Source: Punica granatum (Eukaryota; Streptophyta; Magnoliopsida; Myrtales; Lythraceae). From it: DNA of 64,000 bases. This document shows positions 46,647 to 59,675 of the stretch, piece by piece. The stretch is taken from positions 26,312,568 through 26,376,567 of the forward strand of contig NC_045134.1 in assembly GCF_007655135.1 (NCBI RefSeq). Direction: 5' to 3'. The translations under genes and the position numbers were made by a program. How positions within the stretch are numbered: position 1 is the stretch's first letter; every line of letters starts with the position of its first letter. Below the pieces are notes generated by a model. The model made no database searches. It saw only the letters and a list, made by a program, of their open reading frames with translations, and had not been told where the DNA came from.

Positions 46647-48933
46647 ATGGGCAATTGCGTGGGCGCTCGTTGGAAGAAACGCAAGTTCCTGACCTCAAAA
46701 GGGCTCTGCGGCAGTAAGAGGCTTCTCTTCGGGTCCCCAGCATTTGCTTCTGTGCTTCGAACATTAGAAAATCCATCCATTTCTTCTGATATGAATCTTT
46801 TTGTTCTTGCCCTCATGTTTCCTTTCCCTATTAATTCCTGTTCTGCTCGTCTGTGCACCGGTGAATCAATAAGGGCTTTGATTGATTGGATTGACGTGTC
46901 TTTAGGTCGTGGGGTTGGCTGAAGAGTGTTGGTTTTCCAGGTCATGGTTCATGGAAGCACCCCAATGAGGAAACTTTACAATTAAAAGAGGAAAATTTTA
47001 GTGAGTTTTCGAATGTTGATTGGCCTTTACCGGAAATGCTTTTCGAATAATTGTTTTAGGAAGGAAGAAAGAACTTATATTAGCTAACGTAGCTCTTTCG
47101 AGGCACTCAAAGGTTCCTTCGGAATCCTAAGAATGCAGCTGCCCTTGGTTTTACATTTCTCCTGTGAAAAGGTCTCGAAAACGTTTTGTTTCGTGCAAAA
47201 TTTGGGATACAAAGTTCTAATGATGCTCTCGATACTGAGTATTTCTCATGTATCATCCTGGGTTTGTTGCGACTTGCATGCATTTTGATGATGCATTCAT
47301 TCAGGTTCATTCGAATAACAATTTCGTTGTTTCTCCCATCTCAGGAAGCATACATCTTCCCATTACTATCAAAGGCAAGTCATCGGATCCTCTGAGTCCG
47401 GTGATTCCTCCACTAAGTGAAAAGAAGTGTGAACGCATAACTCTCTGCACTCCAATATCTGATGTTGACATACTCTCATCGTCTCATTTGAAGTCATTCA
47501 CATATCACGAGCTCAAGAACGTAACGAGAAACTTCCAGAATCTTATCGGCGAAGGAGGGTTTGGGCGTATTTATCTAGGTTGGATTGACCTGCAAACTCT
47601 ATGTGCCACAAAGCCCGGGAACGGGACAGCTGTTGCCGTTAAGAAGCTAAGGCCGGAGGGCTTTCAGGGCCACAAGGAGTGGATGGTAAGGATCTCATTT
47701 CTTGTTTTCTGTCTGTTCCTTTTTCCTTCGATAGTATAACTGAATGCACTTGATTCATTGCTCGTTGGATTGCAGTCCGAGGTTAGATATTTAGGTCAAC
47801 TTCATCACCCAAATCTGGTCAAACTGTTTGGATACTGTCTTGATGGGGGTAATCAGCTCTTGGTCTATGAGTACATGCCAAAACTAAGTCTGGATGATCA
47901 TTTATTTCGAAGTGAGTTCATGTGTTTCTTTCTAGTAATTCGAATATGTAAATATTCTCTTCAAAGCAATGTAGCTTTAGATTGGCAATTAATTGACAAG
48001 ATATCGAACTACAGAAGGAGATAAACCACTTTCTTGGGAGATGAGGATGAAAGTTGCGATAGGAGCTGCCCGGGGGCTATCCTGTTTGCATGACTCAGAG
48101 CAGCATGTGATATTTCGTGATCTCAAGGCTTCTAATATCCTCTTAGATACGGTATACTCCTCTGTCTTGCAGTTTTCGATTATCTTAACATCCTAAATCT
48201 CATGTTTTTTATCAACATTGCAGGATTACAATGCGAAACTTTCTGATTTTGGTCTTGCAAAGGCAGGTCCGACCGGCGACCATAGCCATGTTACTACTCA
48301 AGTATTGGGCACACGCGGTTATGCCGCCCCTGAATATATCGCAACAGGTACATCGTCACGCACCAGGTTTTTCCACTTCTTTCAGATTTTTGCAATGTTT
48401 AACTCATAAGGTTTTCCTTTGTTTTGTGTTCTTTCTGTGATTTCCAAGCAGGGAAGCTCACAGTGGGGTGCGATGTGTACAGCTTCGGAGTGGTTTTGCT
48501 AGAGCTGCTCTCAGGGCGGAGAGCTGTTGATAAGACAAAAGTGGGTGCGGAGCGGAATCTCGTGGAGTGGGCGACGCCCTACTTGGGAGATAAGTGGAAA
48601 TTGTTCCGTATAATGGACATCACATTAGAAGGTCAGTACCCTCAGAAAGAGGCATTCAAGGTTGCAGTTCTTGCCTCGGAGTGTCTAGGGGATGCCAAAC
48701 TCCGGCCTTCTATGGCCGAAGTTTTGGCTTGTCTCGAGAGGATATGTGGCCTTAAGGAGGGTAAAGACCGCCCCGGTAAATCTGATAGACCTCAGCCCAT
48801 TTCAACCCCGAGCCCAAGGTCTCCTCCAGGGCACCAACCCCATCATCATCGATCTCCAGCTAATCAAACACCTGGGGAAACATCCCCTTTTGCACCTGAA
48901 GTTAAATCTTCGCTTCCAGAATCCCTTCCGTGA
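46647..48933 (+). CDS. RLCK-VII (PBL-type) Ser/Thr kinase, tandem copy 2
   Basis: Six exons: 46647-46713, 47345-47685, 47776-47911, 48015-48151, 48224-48347 and 48452-48933, giving 428 residues. Exons 1-5 have exactly the sizes of copy 1. The N-terminus [14 protein letters not shown] keeps Gly2/Cys4 and adds a basic patch suited to membrane binding. The kinase has GEGGFG (91-96), Lys122 in [12 protein letters not shown] in place of YRDFKASN (Asp217 kept), [14 protein letters not shown] in place of GTHGY, and [20 protein letters not shown]. The tail differs from copy 1 but is again Pro/Ser/His-rich. All catalytic residues are present. An upstream out-of-frame ATG at 46642 overlaps the start region. 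Exon 1 ends at GGCA|GTAAGA, which fits the phase, whereas the position homologous to copy 1's donor is GC here. Confidence 0.93.
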
Positions 48934-49370
48934 ACATGACTAGATAGAATTGCGTGTTGCATGGAGGTTTCTTGGGAAGCATATTTGCATACCTTTTGTT
49001 TTTGACATAGAAAACAGATGTACAGTCTTGACTCTCTTTGCCATAGGAAAGCCAGTACATATATTGTTCGTCAGCTAATTCTCGAGTTTATTTCTTTTGC
49101 TGTATTTCCTTTTTCTGTTAGAACCGTCTTGGGTATTTCTATTGACAAAGAAGACCGACAATGACTATGAGAAACTGTTTTCTGCGCATTTTTTAGGGAA
49201 ATGGAACTGTCGATTATGCAACTATGCTGCAAACAGTGTATATTACTTGCAGCAGAAGGAATGTAACCTCACAGTAGTTCGTAGAAACTCGATAGAGTTC
49301 ATCCCATATTGATCTTGATCTGTTATTCGATGGTAGAAATCTCATTCTTTATCGATATACATTCTGTACT
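48934..49370. other. Convergent 3' ends of kinase 2 and aldose epimerase
   Basis: 437 bp between a plus-strand and a minus-strand stop codon, with T-rich sequence and no gene. It holds both 3' untranslated regions and likely polyadenylation signals, which I did not assign. Confidence 0.5.
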
Positions 49371-50838
49371 TTAAGCAGTAAATCTGAAGATCATGACATG
49401 TTTGTAAGTTTCTCCTGGATTAATGATTTGTGAAGGGAAGTTCGGGTGATTCACCGAGTCGGGGAAGCCCTGCGTCTCTAAACAGAGGCCTGAGTGATTA
49501 GAATAGACGAACCCGCCTTTCCCCTTCACATTATCCAAATAATTTCCAGTATAAAACTGCACACCAACCTGATTACTCCACAGCTCCATCTCTCTTCCTG
49601 ACATTTTTTCTCTTAGAACAGCAACCTTATTGAGATGCTCATGGCCGTGGCCGTCGAGAACATAGTTGATATCATACCCGGCAGGCAATTTGTTGATCTG
49701 GGACCCAATATCTCGAGGTTGGAGAAAATCGTAGGCGGACCCCTTTATGTCTGAAATTTGACCCGTGGGTATAAGCTGAGAATCGACCGGGGTGATTCTG
49801 GAGGCAAAGAGTTGGATTTCATGTGAGAGGATATTGCCACTGTTGTGGCCTCCGAGGTTCCAGTATGTGTGTAGGGCTAAGTTCACAGGAGTGGCCTTCT
49901 TGAGTGCCTTTGCTTCCATTTTTATACCGAGCTTGTTTGTTTCTATTAGCAAGAAGGTCACAGAAACGGAAAGATCACCAGGAAAGCCTGCATCACATGA
50001 AAAGCAAGAGAAGCCTTCTTAGTTAAAAGTTGGGCAAATTTATCCTTTGATTTAATTGACAATCAAACCTTACCCTGTTCACCATCATAGCTGTCATAGG
50101 TGAAGGTTATGTACGAGTCAGGCTCATAACTCTTCACGGTCCATACGACATCACTGAACCCTCTACGCCCACCTAAATTAGATTTGGAATGATCCTTTCA
50201 ATATTTAAGTTGATCAGAAAGTAGAATGCTATACTTAATCTGATGGAGGTAAACAAATACCGTGCAGAGTGTTGTTTCTTTCATTAGCAACGAGCTTGTA
50301 ATGCTCTCCATTTAAGGTGAATTGCGCACCTCCAATTCTGTTGGCAACCCTTCCAACAATCGCCCCGAAGTAGGCTGAATCGTTCTGTCAATAACCTCAT
50401 TATTGTTGGGAATTATATATGTAGCTTTGGACAGTGAAGAAAGGTAGAGAAAATGGCTCATTTGAGTGCCTGCAGAGTAGAAGGAGATGAAGAAGTTGGT
50501 CCTGACCTTGTACTTGTCAACAGTATCGTACCCTAGAACAATATCTGCTAAGTTACCTGCAAAGCGATAAAAAAGTCGAGCTAAATAAGCAGCACCAAAC
50601 TGAAACTTTACAACCCTGTTATGGAATAGGATTGAACAAGAGGGGGCGACCTGAACCAACCATTCCTGTCGGGAAGAACGAGAGAAACCATCCTGGCGCC
50701 ATAGTGGGTGAACTTCACAGAAAAGTTTCCTCGCTTCAGCTCATACACTCCAACCTCTTTGCCTGCTGTAGGCACAGTTTCTGCAACTAAAGGCAATGCA
50801 AGCAAGAGAACACGAAGGAAGAGAACCTTCTTGCCCAT
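49371..50838 (-). CDS. Aldose 1-epimerase (galactose mutarotase-like), with signal peptide
   Basis: Five exons on the minus strand (50838-50661, 50556-50507, 50384-50261, 50172-50074 and 49987-49371) give 355 residues. The N-terminus has a hydrophobic stretch, VLFLRVLLLALPLVAE, after MGKK, which looks like a signal peptide and suggests secretory entry. Family landmarks in order: FSVKFTHYGARMVSLVLPDR, DIVLGYDTVDKYK, AYFGAIVGRVANRIGGAQF, NNTLHGG (catalytic-site His), ATPVNLALHTYWNLGG, ITPVDSQLIPTGQI, GYDINYVLDG, ELWSNQVGVQFYTGN and GLCLETQGFPDSVNHPNFP with the likely general base Glu321. The enzyme interconverts alpha and beta anomers of galactose, glucose and similar sugars. No lesions are seen. 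A signal anchor is an alternative to a cleaved signal. Confidence 0.93.
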
Positions 50839-51663
50839 TTTTCTGTTATAACTAAAACCAGTATCAGCTGAGTTTCGGAAATATGTTCTGACGGAGAATG
50901 GTCAATGAGAAGGAAAGAAGAACTGCAATAAACTTGTTGGCAATGCCAGTCATTATCCGGATAAGTAAACAAAGGCGGCATGGAATTCGACTTTCTTCTG
51001 CTTGTAGTTTTCTGTGTAATAATATGATGAGACCCCCATGACAAGGTCTTTTGAACAGAGAAAGGGACAAATCTCTTCGGATGATCCTTTGTGCGTTGTA
51101 ACCTTTGGGACGGCTAGGAGTGGACTTCTTGTTCATCCTTGGATTTTATCTCATGTAGGACCCCTTTCATTATCTTTGGTTGGGCGGTAGCAGCCACAGA
51201 ACCCAAACCGAAGATGCCATTTTGGCTTTTAGGATTATTTGGTTCCAGTTTGAATGTTTAGAACCCACAGTTAGAAAGAAATTCAGTGAAGTAACTGAAA
51301 GAATCGCTGATATTTTCATTTCTCAACTAGTTCGGAAAGCCGAAAAATGCCTGGTGCTACTGGTATTACCTGGAAACCAACAGTTCTCTTTCTCCTCCGT
51401 TAGTAGCTTTCTTTTTCTTCATACGGAACTAAGAGAAAGGAAGCATGAGGTGCGAGGGTTTAACTGAACGAATGGTGTAAATGAGCCTTTTCTTATTATT
51501 TCATACATGCATGTCCAAGGAGTACAACAAACGCTTCCCTATACAACAGTACGTGTATGCCCTGCCTAAATCTGTGACTGTAATACTAACCGATGATGAA
51601 TCGAAAGGTAACTTCAAACCGGAGTCAAACGGGAGTATTGCTTCTACATTCTTGCTGTATTTA
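50839..51663. other. Spacer between epimerase and ABCA genes
   Basis: Epimerase promoter and leader together with the ABCA 3' untranslated region. No gene recognised. An open frame at 51481-51915 (+) is the complement of the ABCA last exon. Confidence 0.5.
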
Positions 51664-54600
51664 TCACGAGAGAACATTGAACGCCTGGGCCCCACGGGCT
51701 ACTTTGATGAAGACGTCCTCCAGGGTCGTGTCAGCCAGGCCCCAAGCATAGACCGTGAACCGGCTCTTAGCATTCTCAACTGCTTGGAACACATCCGAGA
51801 TTCTGACCTCCTGCTTTGGGAGCTCGAACTTCTGGGTTCCCGATATCTGATAAATCCTCTTTGCTGTAGGGGACAGACCCTTCACCAAGTTCTCCACCTC
51901 TTCCTCGTGAGTTGAGGATGTTGTCATGGTGAACACATAAGATCCTCCGTATCGCGCTTTCAGCTGCAACATATAAACGAAGAAAATTGAGTGTTTATGA
52001 TGTAGGATGCAAATCCTAAAGTTCTAACCTAGACTATTAGATCTGATTTAAATGAATTTGTTTAGACTGATTTCCAACAATCCTTTTGATCGCGTAGGAT
52101 AGTGCTTTATGATGAAGTTAACCTCTTTCGGATTTCCAATGCATTGCAAACTCCCATCAACAAAAATTCCCAATCGATCGCATAGGACCTCGGCCTCTTC
52201 CATTGAATGGGCTGTTGGAAAAGGGAAACAAATTTTTATCAGCAATAATAATATGCTAAAAGTATGTATACCTTTTAGGAAAATCGGTCTCCACATTTTC
52301 CATTTTCCTCCTGGCTATTAACTCAGACCAAATAGAGTCAAATTCCACACAAGTAATCAGAAAGATATGGGGGATTACTAGTCAAGATAATAGCTCGATC
52401 TTGCTTGGCACGCTTCACGACATGCCACAAGTTGTTTCTTGAAGCAGGGTCTAATCCAGTGCTGGGTTCATCCATGTAAACAACCTAGAAAATTTCAAAA
52501 GTGATTAGATCAATTTTATAGTATTTCATTTTGTAGCAGTACAATAATCAAGATTTGAGAAGTACCTTGGGATCTCCGATAAGTGAGATTGCGACACTGA
52601 GCCTCCGTTTCATGCCTCCGCTGTATTTCCCCGCTTGTTTATCGGCCACATCTCCATAATATAAGTTCACGCTCTTCAAAGATTCTTCTACTGCCTGCAA
52701 TAACAAATGACAGATGAATAGATGGGGAAAATGCAAGAGAAAAATAAGAGCTAACTAAACCAATAGGATGACTTACTTGTTCTAAGGCTGGACCTTTTAG
52801 ATTCTTGAGTCTTCCGTAAAAGAGAAGGTGCTCCCTTCCTGTTAAAGTTTCCCAGAGGAGACTAGAAAATACAACATTAAAGGAGACATTTCTTAAGTTG
52901 TGAACTGGGTTTGGAAAATCGTATATCATCTCTACACATTCAACACGAAAATGGCAGTCTTACTCGTGCTGCGGACACACGCCCATGCTCGTATATATTC
53001 TGTCCATGTGTGTCCTTATGTCCATCCCCTGAACATAAGCTGCTCCGGATGTTGGTTTCGTAAGGCCAATCATCTGTTAACAGACAAAGAAAAGGTTTCA
53101 GATCTCACCAGCAGAAGAGAGATGTTATGTTAATTCTTCTATACAGTAATACAAGTGGGGGAGAAAAGCTACTCATCTCATCAGTTCTCAACACAAAATT
53201 ATCAATTTTGTACATACCATATTGATGAAGGAGGTCTTGCCTGCTCCATTTGGACCAAGCATTCCGAAGCATTCCCCTCGAGGTAGAGCAAGAGACAATC
53301 CTCTGACTGCAAATTTCTCAGGGTTCCCATCCCTTCCCGGGTAGACCTTCTTAAGGTCATCGCAGATGATCGAGTAATTCGTGCTTGATTCAACCAGCAA
53401 CTTCTCAACCCTCTCCCTCTGCAATAATCAGATAGACGTCTTATCAGTAATAACTGGTCATCTATAGAAGCAAACGATCACCCCAGCTGTTCTTCAGTTT
53501 TTTGATGTTTAAATGAAAAGTGCATCTGGTTCCTTTCTTAAACATCTTGTCGGGAAAACAGAGAAACGTTTCCATGATCTGTTGAATTACACATCTTGCA
53601 AAGTGCGATCCCCGACACTTAATTACCATCGTTGTTTAGTTTTTCGAGAAAAATGAGCATGGAAAACTTCCCCACTTTTCCACAACCAAACAACTTCTTG
53701 CATAGCTTTTTGATTGTGTATTGCTAGGAATTATCAGAATAAGAAATCAATACCTCTTGACTGACATCAGGTTTCTCCATCTGAACAAAAACCTTAGACC
53801 CCTGCCTTCTAAAGCTAGGCTTCTGAAAGGATGATGGTTTCCTTTTACGGAATTTTTCCAAGAAAAAAAGAGGACCTTTTCCACTCCCTGATGATATCAA
53901 TTGATCGATATAGTACGCAAGTAAAAGCACCAGCAACCACTCGACAGTCATGATGATCAAGACCTCCGTCATCCCATTGGAACTGTCACTTAAATCACTC
54001 CATCGCATGCCATCAGTTCCCAAAAAGTTCCCGTTGAATGAATACTGAGAAAATTCGTACAGCCCACGGTACAGAGCGAAGCCGGGATATAGCTCCATCG
54101 CAATTAACCCACCTCCTGCATCAAGAAAAGATTGCCTTCTACATTTAGATGAAGCAAAGAATATTGACAAAGAAAGCGCTATGAAGAAACTCATTGCTGA
54201 TATAGTTCCATTGTTGTTTGGTATGGAGGTATGGAGTAGGGATAGAAAATAGAATGTTATATCACGCTATACAAGGCGTGTTGGAGTGTCAAATGTAAGA
54301 TGAAAAAAATGCAATACCAGAAACAGTTTTCTAGGTAAGTACTAATTCAAGGATCTTAAAGTTAGTGACTCGATGGCAAATCATTTCCTCTCGAGGTATC
54401 ATCTACTTACTTGGAAATGATGCATCTTGAACGAAGAACTGGAAAAGAAAGCCTCCTAATAGCCCCGTCCCGAAGACAACTATGTAGCCCACCACTTTAT
54501 GATCGAACATGGAAATCACAAAAAAGAGGCACATAAGCTTACAACTGAAGATGAACGTAATCATCACATAAGAACAAAATAATTCAAAAATGCCAAACCT

Positions 54601-56965
54601 GTAGCAGTCTTGACGTTCGAGAAAAATGCTGCCGCAAGAAAGGCCAGAGCTATCTGCAAGTTGATGTAGATCAAGTAAAATACGAACTGGATGCTGTAGT
54701 CATTCAATGTGAAGAATTTTAGGCCTGAAAAAAACTTAACTGCATTATTATCGTATTATTTCCAAGTGACCTAGATGAAATAAAATTAATAGTACGGTTT
54801 TGTTATTACCTATAACTGAACCAAAAATCACGAAACATAGCATATAGAGAGCTGATATGGTGAGAAAGTACGCATAAGAAATCAGCCAATATGGCCCATC
54901 ACCAAGCCCGTGCATCTTCATCATGATCCTCAGCTTCTGTTGTTTTTCATAAACTAAAGCTGACAAGATAACCTGTTACCAAAATGAGAAAATTAAGTAT
55001 GATAAATTAGAGAATTGAATTTGATTGTATAGAATTATCAGCGTAGTCATGCAAACTTACGGGAAATAGCTGTATAATAACCCATGTAAAGAAGAGGGTG
55101 CCAAGCAAAGAAGATATATCAAGCCTGAGTTTAGTTTGGGGCTTCGGCATTTCTTTGACAAACTCAAGGAGAATTTTGGTGTCTGATCCTCGCAAAAATT
55201 GAAGGTATGCATTTGATGCCTGAGAGAAGTTACACGATGGTCAGCTTTTGCCCATTATACAATTATCCAAACTGCATGATATACTTCTGAACTTCCTCAA
55301 TTGGTGATTATGCAACTATTCCATACAACAATTTACACAACTATTTCACTAATGCCAACCCAACATGAAAGAAACATATTGGAAAGCAAAATAGTAGAAA
55401 TTCTCACCAGATTTACAGACCGTGGGACACGCAACAATGCCATTGGGTTATTGCCAGAATCGTTCTCATACGTAGAGTTAAACCATATGCTCGCGTTGAA
55501 GTTATTGTCATCCGTATTTAAAAAATCATACGCTGTGAAATGGAAATAAGAAGATAAAATCATACTCTGTGAAAAGAAAGAAGATAAAGCCACAAAATTT
55601 CGGTGTACCTGGTAAAAGATAAGAAAACTATAGACTAAAAAAATCATGGAGACATACCTGCAACTATCTCGTTAATTTTCCTATCCGGGTTCCCTTTCCT
55701 ATAACCCTTGTATAATTCATCATTTACTGCAGCAGAACTATTTCGCCACAGATTTAACCCTCGAACACAACTGAGCTCCAAATTGACTGAAAAAAAATTG
55801 AATGGAGATCTTGTCAGTTGGATGATACTCTTTCACAGGACCAGCAATCATCAATAACTGATACGAAGTTCATACCTTGTGGCATATCAGAGGATGCCTG
55901 AATTGTCACAGAAACTGTCGAGTTCAGAGAGCACTGGCGTTGAATATTGTACAGAGGAAGATCCGAAAAGAGAGCGGGTTCAAGGAAATTCTGAAGCTCA
56001 GGCCACGAAGAAGAACCCTGATATTCCAGGAAAATGGAAAATCAGCTACCATAACCAGAATATCGTCATTATCAAAGAGAAAACAAAGAAAAAAGGTAGA
56101 TAATATGCACGAGAAACCTACCACAAGATTGTTGGATAAACTACTGAAAACATCGGAAGAATTCAGAGCGAAAGAACTAGGAAACATGTTTCCAGCCAAA
56201 ACTGAAACAAGATTTAGACAAGGATTAAGAGAATCATCCATTACGAGGAGAGACCAGAATTGGAGTTCCAGAGAGGAGAAACATACTTTCTCCGAGAGAT
56301 TGATTGCTTCCAGTGAAAAGCATAGTTGCAGGACAGGACCCAGCGGTTCTGCATGAATCATCAGGTAAGTCCATAAACGGAACAGAGTCAGACCTCACTG
56401 CACGGTACTGGGGAGCCGGGACTTGCATCAGCGGAGGCCATTTAGGAGGGCTCTCGATCGGACAGGTCCCGACTTGATCCACAGTCGAGTACTGAATCCC
56501 GCATTGCTTCTGGCACTGACCGCCACCATTTGTATCAACGCATTGGCAGCCACAGTTGTTCTTCGGCTTGTCTAGCTCATTGTTTACCAAGCTTTGTAGG
56601 AGGACCAGGAGCAAGCAGAGAATGAACGGAAACGAAATGAGCCGAATGTTCGTCTTGATATTTCGTTTCTGCATAAAGCGCAATGAATCAGACGATAGAA
56701 AATGCCGAGATGTCGAAGTTCCATTCTTTTCCTTCCGTAGCTCGAAATTATACGACACCCAGAAAACAAAAACCAACGATTCACCAAGAAACATCCTCAG
56801 ACGAAACATACGCCGCAGCTAAAGACATTCAAGACAAGAACCCAACGCAAAATTCCTCGGATACAAAGAGAGATGAGATGGGTGGACCTGGAAAGTGAGG
56901 TTCTTTCTGAGCAGAGCGTTGGCCTGAGTCCCGAAGCTCGCCGGCCCATGTGACGGGTCCGCCAT
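51664..56965 (-). CDS. ABC transporter subfamily A, half-size (ABCA7-like)
   Basis: 18 exons on the minus strand: 56965-56888, 56668-56287, 56201-56122, 56017-55876, 55786-55658, 55532-55408, 55219-55061, 54972-54810, 54724-54599, 54494-54411, 54115-53754, 53418-53218, 53073-52964, 52861-52777, 52694-52566, 52484-52379, 52211-52123 and 51963-51664. All are GT-AG and the total of 2850 nt is in frame (949 residues). It starts [20 protein letters not shown], typical of this plant group. One membrane span lies at about 35-54. A Cys-rich extracytosolic loop ([17 protein letters not shown]) follows, then a membrane domain ending near residue 570. The ATPase has Walker A GPNGAGKT (665-672), Q-loop VCPQHD, signature [10 protein letters not shown] (from 766), Walker [14 protein letters not shown] with Glu791, and switch His822 in THSMEEAE. 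Related proteins transport lipids; Arabidopsis ABCA9 supplies fatty acids to the ER for seed oil. The substrate here is not deducible. No lesions. Confidence 0.94.
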
Positions 56966-59675
56966 TGACGACGGCCGCTGAAAGCTGTCGGAGTGTCGGA
57001 TTCTCCGGGCAAACCCGAACCTCCGGAAGATGTTCTCCGGTCCCCCTCGTGTCCTTTACAATAATCGTCTTCCCCTCCGCAACTCAGTCACCTGTGCTCG
57101 AGCAGACAACGGGGAGAAGCCGCACAGGACCCGCCATTTATATGCGTTTGCCTCGAGAGGAAAGATCGTTAAATCAGCTCAGGCAAGTTCAATCGACGTA
57201 ACCGGGCTGGGTGCCGAAATGACCTCTTTGCCCCTGCTTCCTTCACAAATTTCGAGAATGCCCTGATCCGCCCTAATGTGTGCTCACTCCTCGATGCCGA
57301 AACGGCCCGTGCGCAATGACCTTATTGCCCTCCACGCGCTTTGACGCTCCGGGAAAGCGACGCCGGGAGCTTTACCGGTGGCGCCCGCGAAAACTATTCA
57401 AGGAAGATTTTGCCTGTTCAAATTAAAATAAGAAATATATTATTTCTTTTGGTCAGACTCAGAGGATTTAATGTTTTCTTTAATTGTTGGCCAAACATTA
57501 ATTATCGTTAATTAATAGAATATTAGATTTTTCATTAGTCCCAATCTCTTTGAACGTGGATGGAAAAAAAAGCCCTATCTTGAAGAACAAGATCAAATGA
57601 ATGAGTCTATAATAGCAATGGTACTACCAACACGGATTGCATGCATTTTTCGTTGGAGGTGAACCATACGGGGCATATTAAGCGCCCGGCGTAATTACGT
57701 TTGAAAAGAAAAAACAAGGGGAGGAGGAAGAAGACAGAGGGACCAATGCATCATATACATGAATTAAGCAATTATAGTTCGTGAAGTACCTTCTAGATTG
57801 ACATTTCTTGGAACTGAGACTAAAAACCATACAAAAAAGAAACGAAATTTGTTGACATACTTAATCCCATAAGATCTTTGTTCAAAACTTAAAACCAGGA
57901 AAAACTGAAGGCCAAATAGTCAAAAATCTTATTTTAGTAGCAAAAAGGCCATTCTACACGCAACCTTTAAGTTGTATTGCAGTGTGAGTACTAAGACACC
58001 AGAGGCCGCCGGAATATAGGTTTGAATCACCTCATCAATAAACTCGCTCGGCGGTTCCTATCACATAGTATTTCCGGAGCTACGACTTTCTTTCCGGATC
58101 TAATATTGATCTGCCATCACTCTGAACATCTTTCTTGCACAGGAAGAGAAAACGAAAGGCTGAGATTGAAGCATATAATAAATTTGACAAAGACCCAAAC
58201 CCATATTTTGTTAAACCTTGTTTCTTGGAAGATATAATGAAAATGACCTGATTGCGTATAATAATAAATCCGCATGAGAGCTTACTTGTTTAGAATATGC
58301 CTGGAATTCTTGCAAGCAGTGTCCTGAATAAAAGAAGTACGTTAGGAAGCTGAACAAGTCATAATCAGCATGTAAGAAACAACCACCACCTAATCCTTGA
58401 AACTGCTATTACCCTTTTCGTTGTGCAAATCACCGTTTAGATTATGCCCAAAGTTCTGCTCTCATAGCCAGAGAGTGTTATATGACAGTAACGGGAATCC
58501 TTCCGGGGATTTTCTAAAGGTTATTGACCAATTCTGTCATTGGAAAGGAACAAAATACTGCTTTACTGCAGTCAAAAAACACGAGTTAATAGTCCGTAGA
58601 ACCGAAAGTGAGCAGAATTACCTCGTCACCAGCTCCCAGCAAAAAAAAAAAAATATATTCCTAAAAACTTCATCCCTAAGATTTGCTTGGCATGTGTAAT
58701 TTGATGAAGTTTCGACAAAGCTGTAGTCAAATTATAAGATAAATTGTTGCATCAGCAAAGAGAACACAAACAGAGATATATTACCTTAACAGAGTCATAG
58801 TCATAGCTTGCTTACTTGAATGGTGTAGTTTCCAGGAAAGCAGATGATACTGGCAACAGCCATCAATAGGTCTGTAAAATAAAAAACTAATAGCAATAAT
58901 AATAAGAAAAGCAATCTCAGGTATTTCTATATTATATCTACTCATGTTTAGTGATAGAGCTGAAAGTGAAATAGTTTTCGTATTCCGACGGGCATGAAAC
59001 CATTCTGCATTTGCCTGTTTCCAGTCTAAAATAATGCAAAAGAAAGACCGTATGCATTTTATTAAGAATGAGCCATGGATTCGATCAGAAATCTTTCCTA
59101 AATATCCAAGAAATAGTAATCAGGGACCCTGGCCAATGATCCAATAAACCTAATTTTTAATATTACCAGAACGTGTTGACATCTGCAAGAACAGTAATCG
59201 TAAATTTCTCAGAAGTCACTTCAGTATGTCAAAGAACACCAAGGAATTTTTCTTTTCTTTTATTATAATTAAAACATGAAGCTCTTGGAAAATGAAAAAC
59301 ATTCAAATAAGGAAATGTTAGCATACACGGTTATCGGAATTTTCACTCTTGCAACAAATAAAATGTGATATATATTGGTGAAACCAGCTTCGTAAAATTA
59401 ACTTGGCACATATTGCCTCATATGTATTTATAAATATAGAACTTAAAATGGTAGTAAATACTATCCCAAAAATTAGGACCAGAGATATCTAGTGATCAGC
59501 AAAACAATCCTAGTTCTCCATGAATTATCTTCTGATACAAATATCTTTGGGACCGAGAGAGTTAGCAAAACGGTTTGCGCTTTCCCATGTCGCGATATAG
59601 GATTAGCTTTTGCCTGTCAACAGCCTCTGACTGCCTTGTATCGGAAAGATCTTCAGGTTTCAGGTCTGAATACGA
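56966..59675. other. Spacer between ABCA and the PPR pseudogene
   Basis: The first ~450 bp are GC-rich and probably hold the ABCA promoter and leader. The rest is AT-rich with short unsupported open frames. No gene or transposon end recognised. Confidence 0.5.

Noticed and set aside
46334..46945. 203-codon minus-strand frame over the leader of kinase copy 2
   Set aside because: It spans a GA/TC-rich leader and the first kinase exon in antisense, with no domain.
55877..56356. 159-codon plus-strand frame
   Set aside because: Complement of ABCA exons 2-4.
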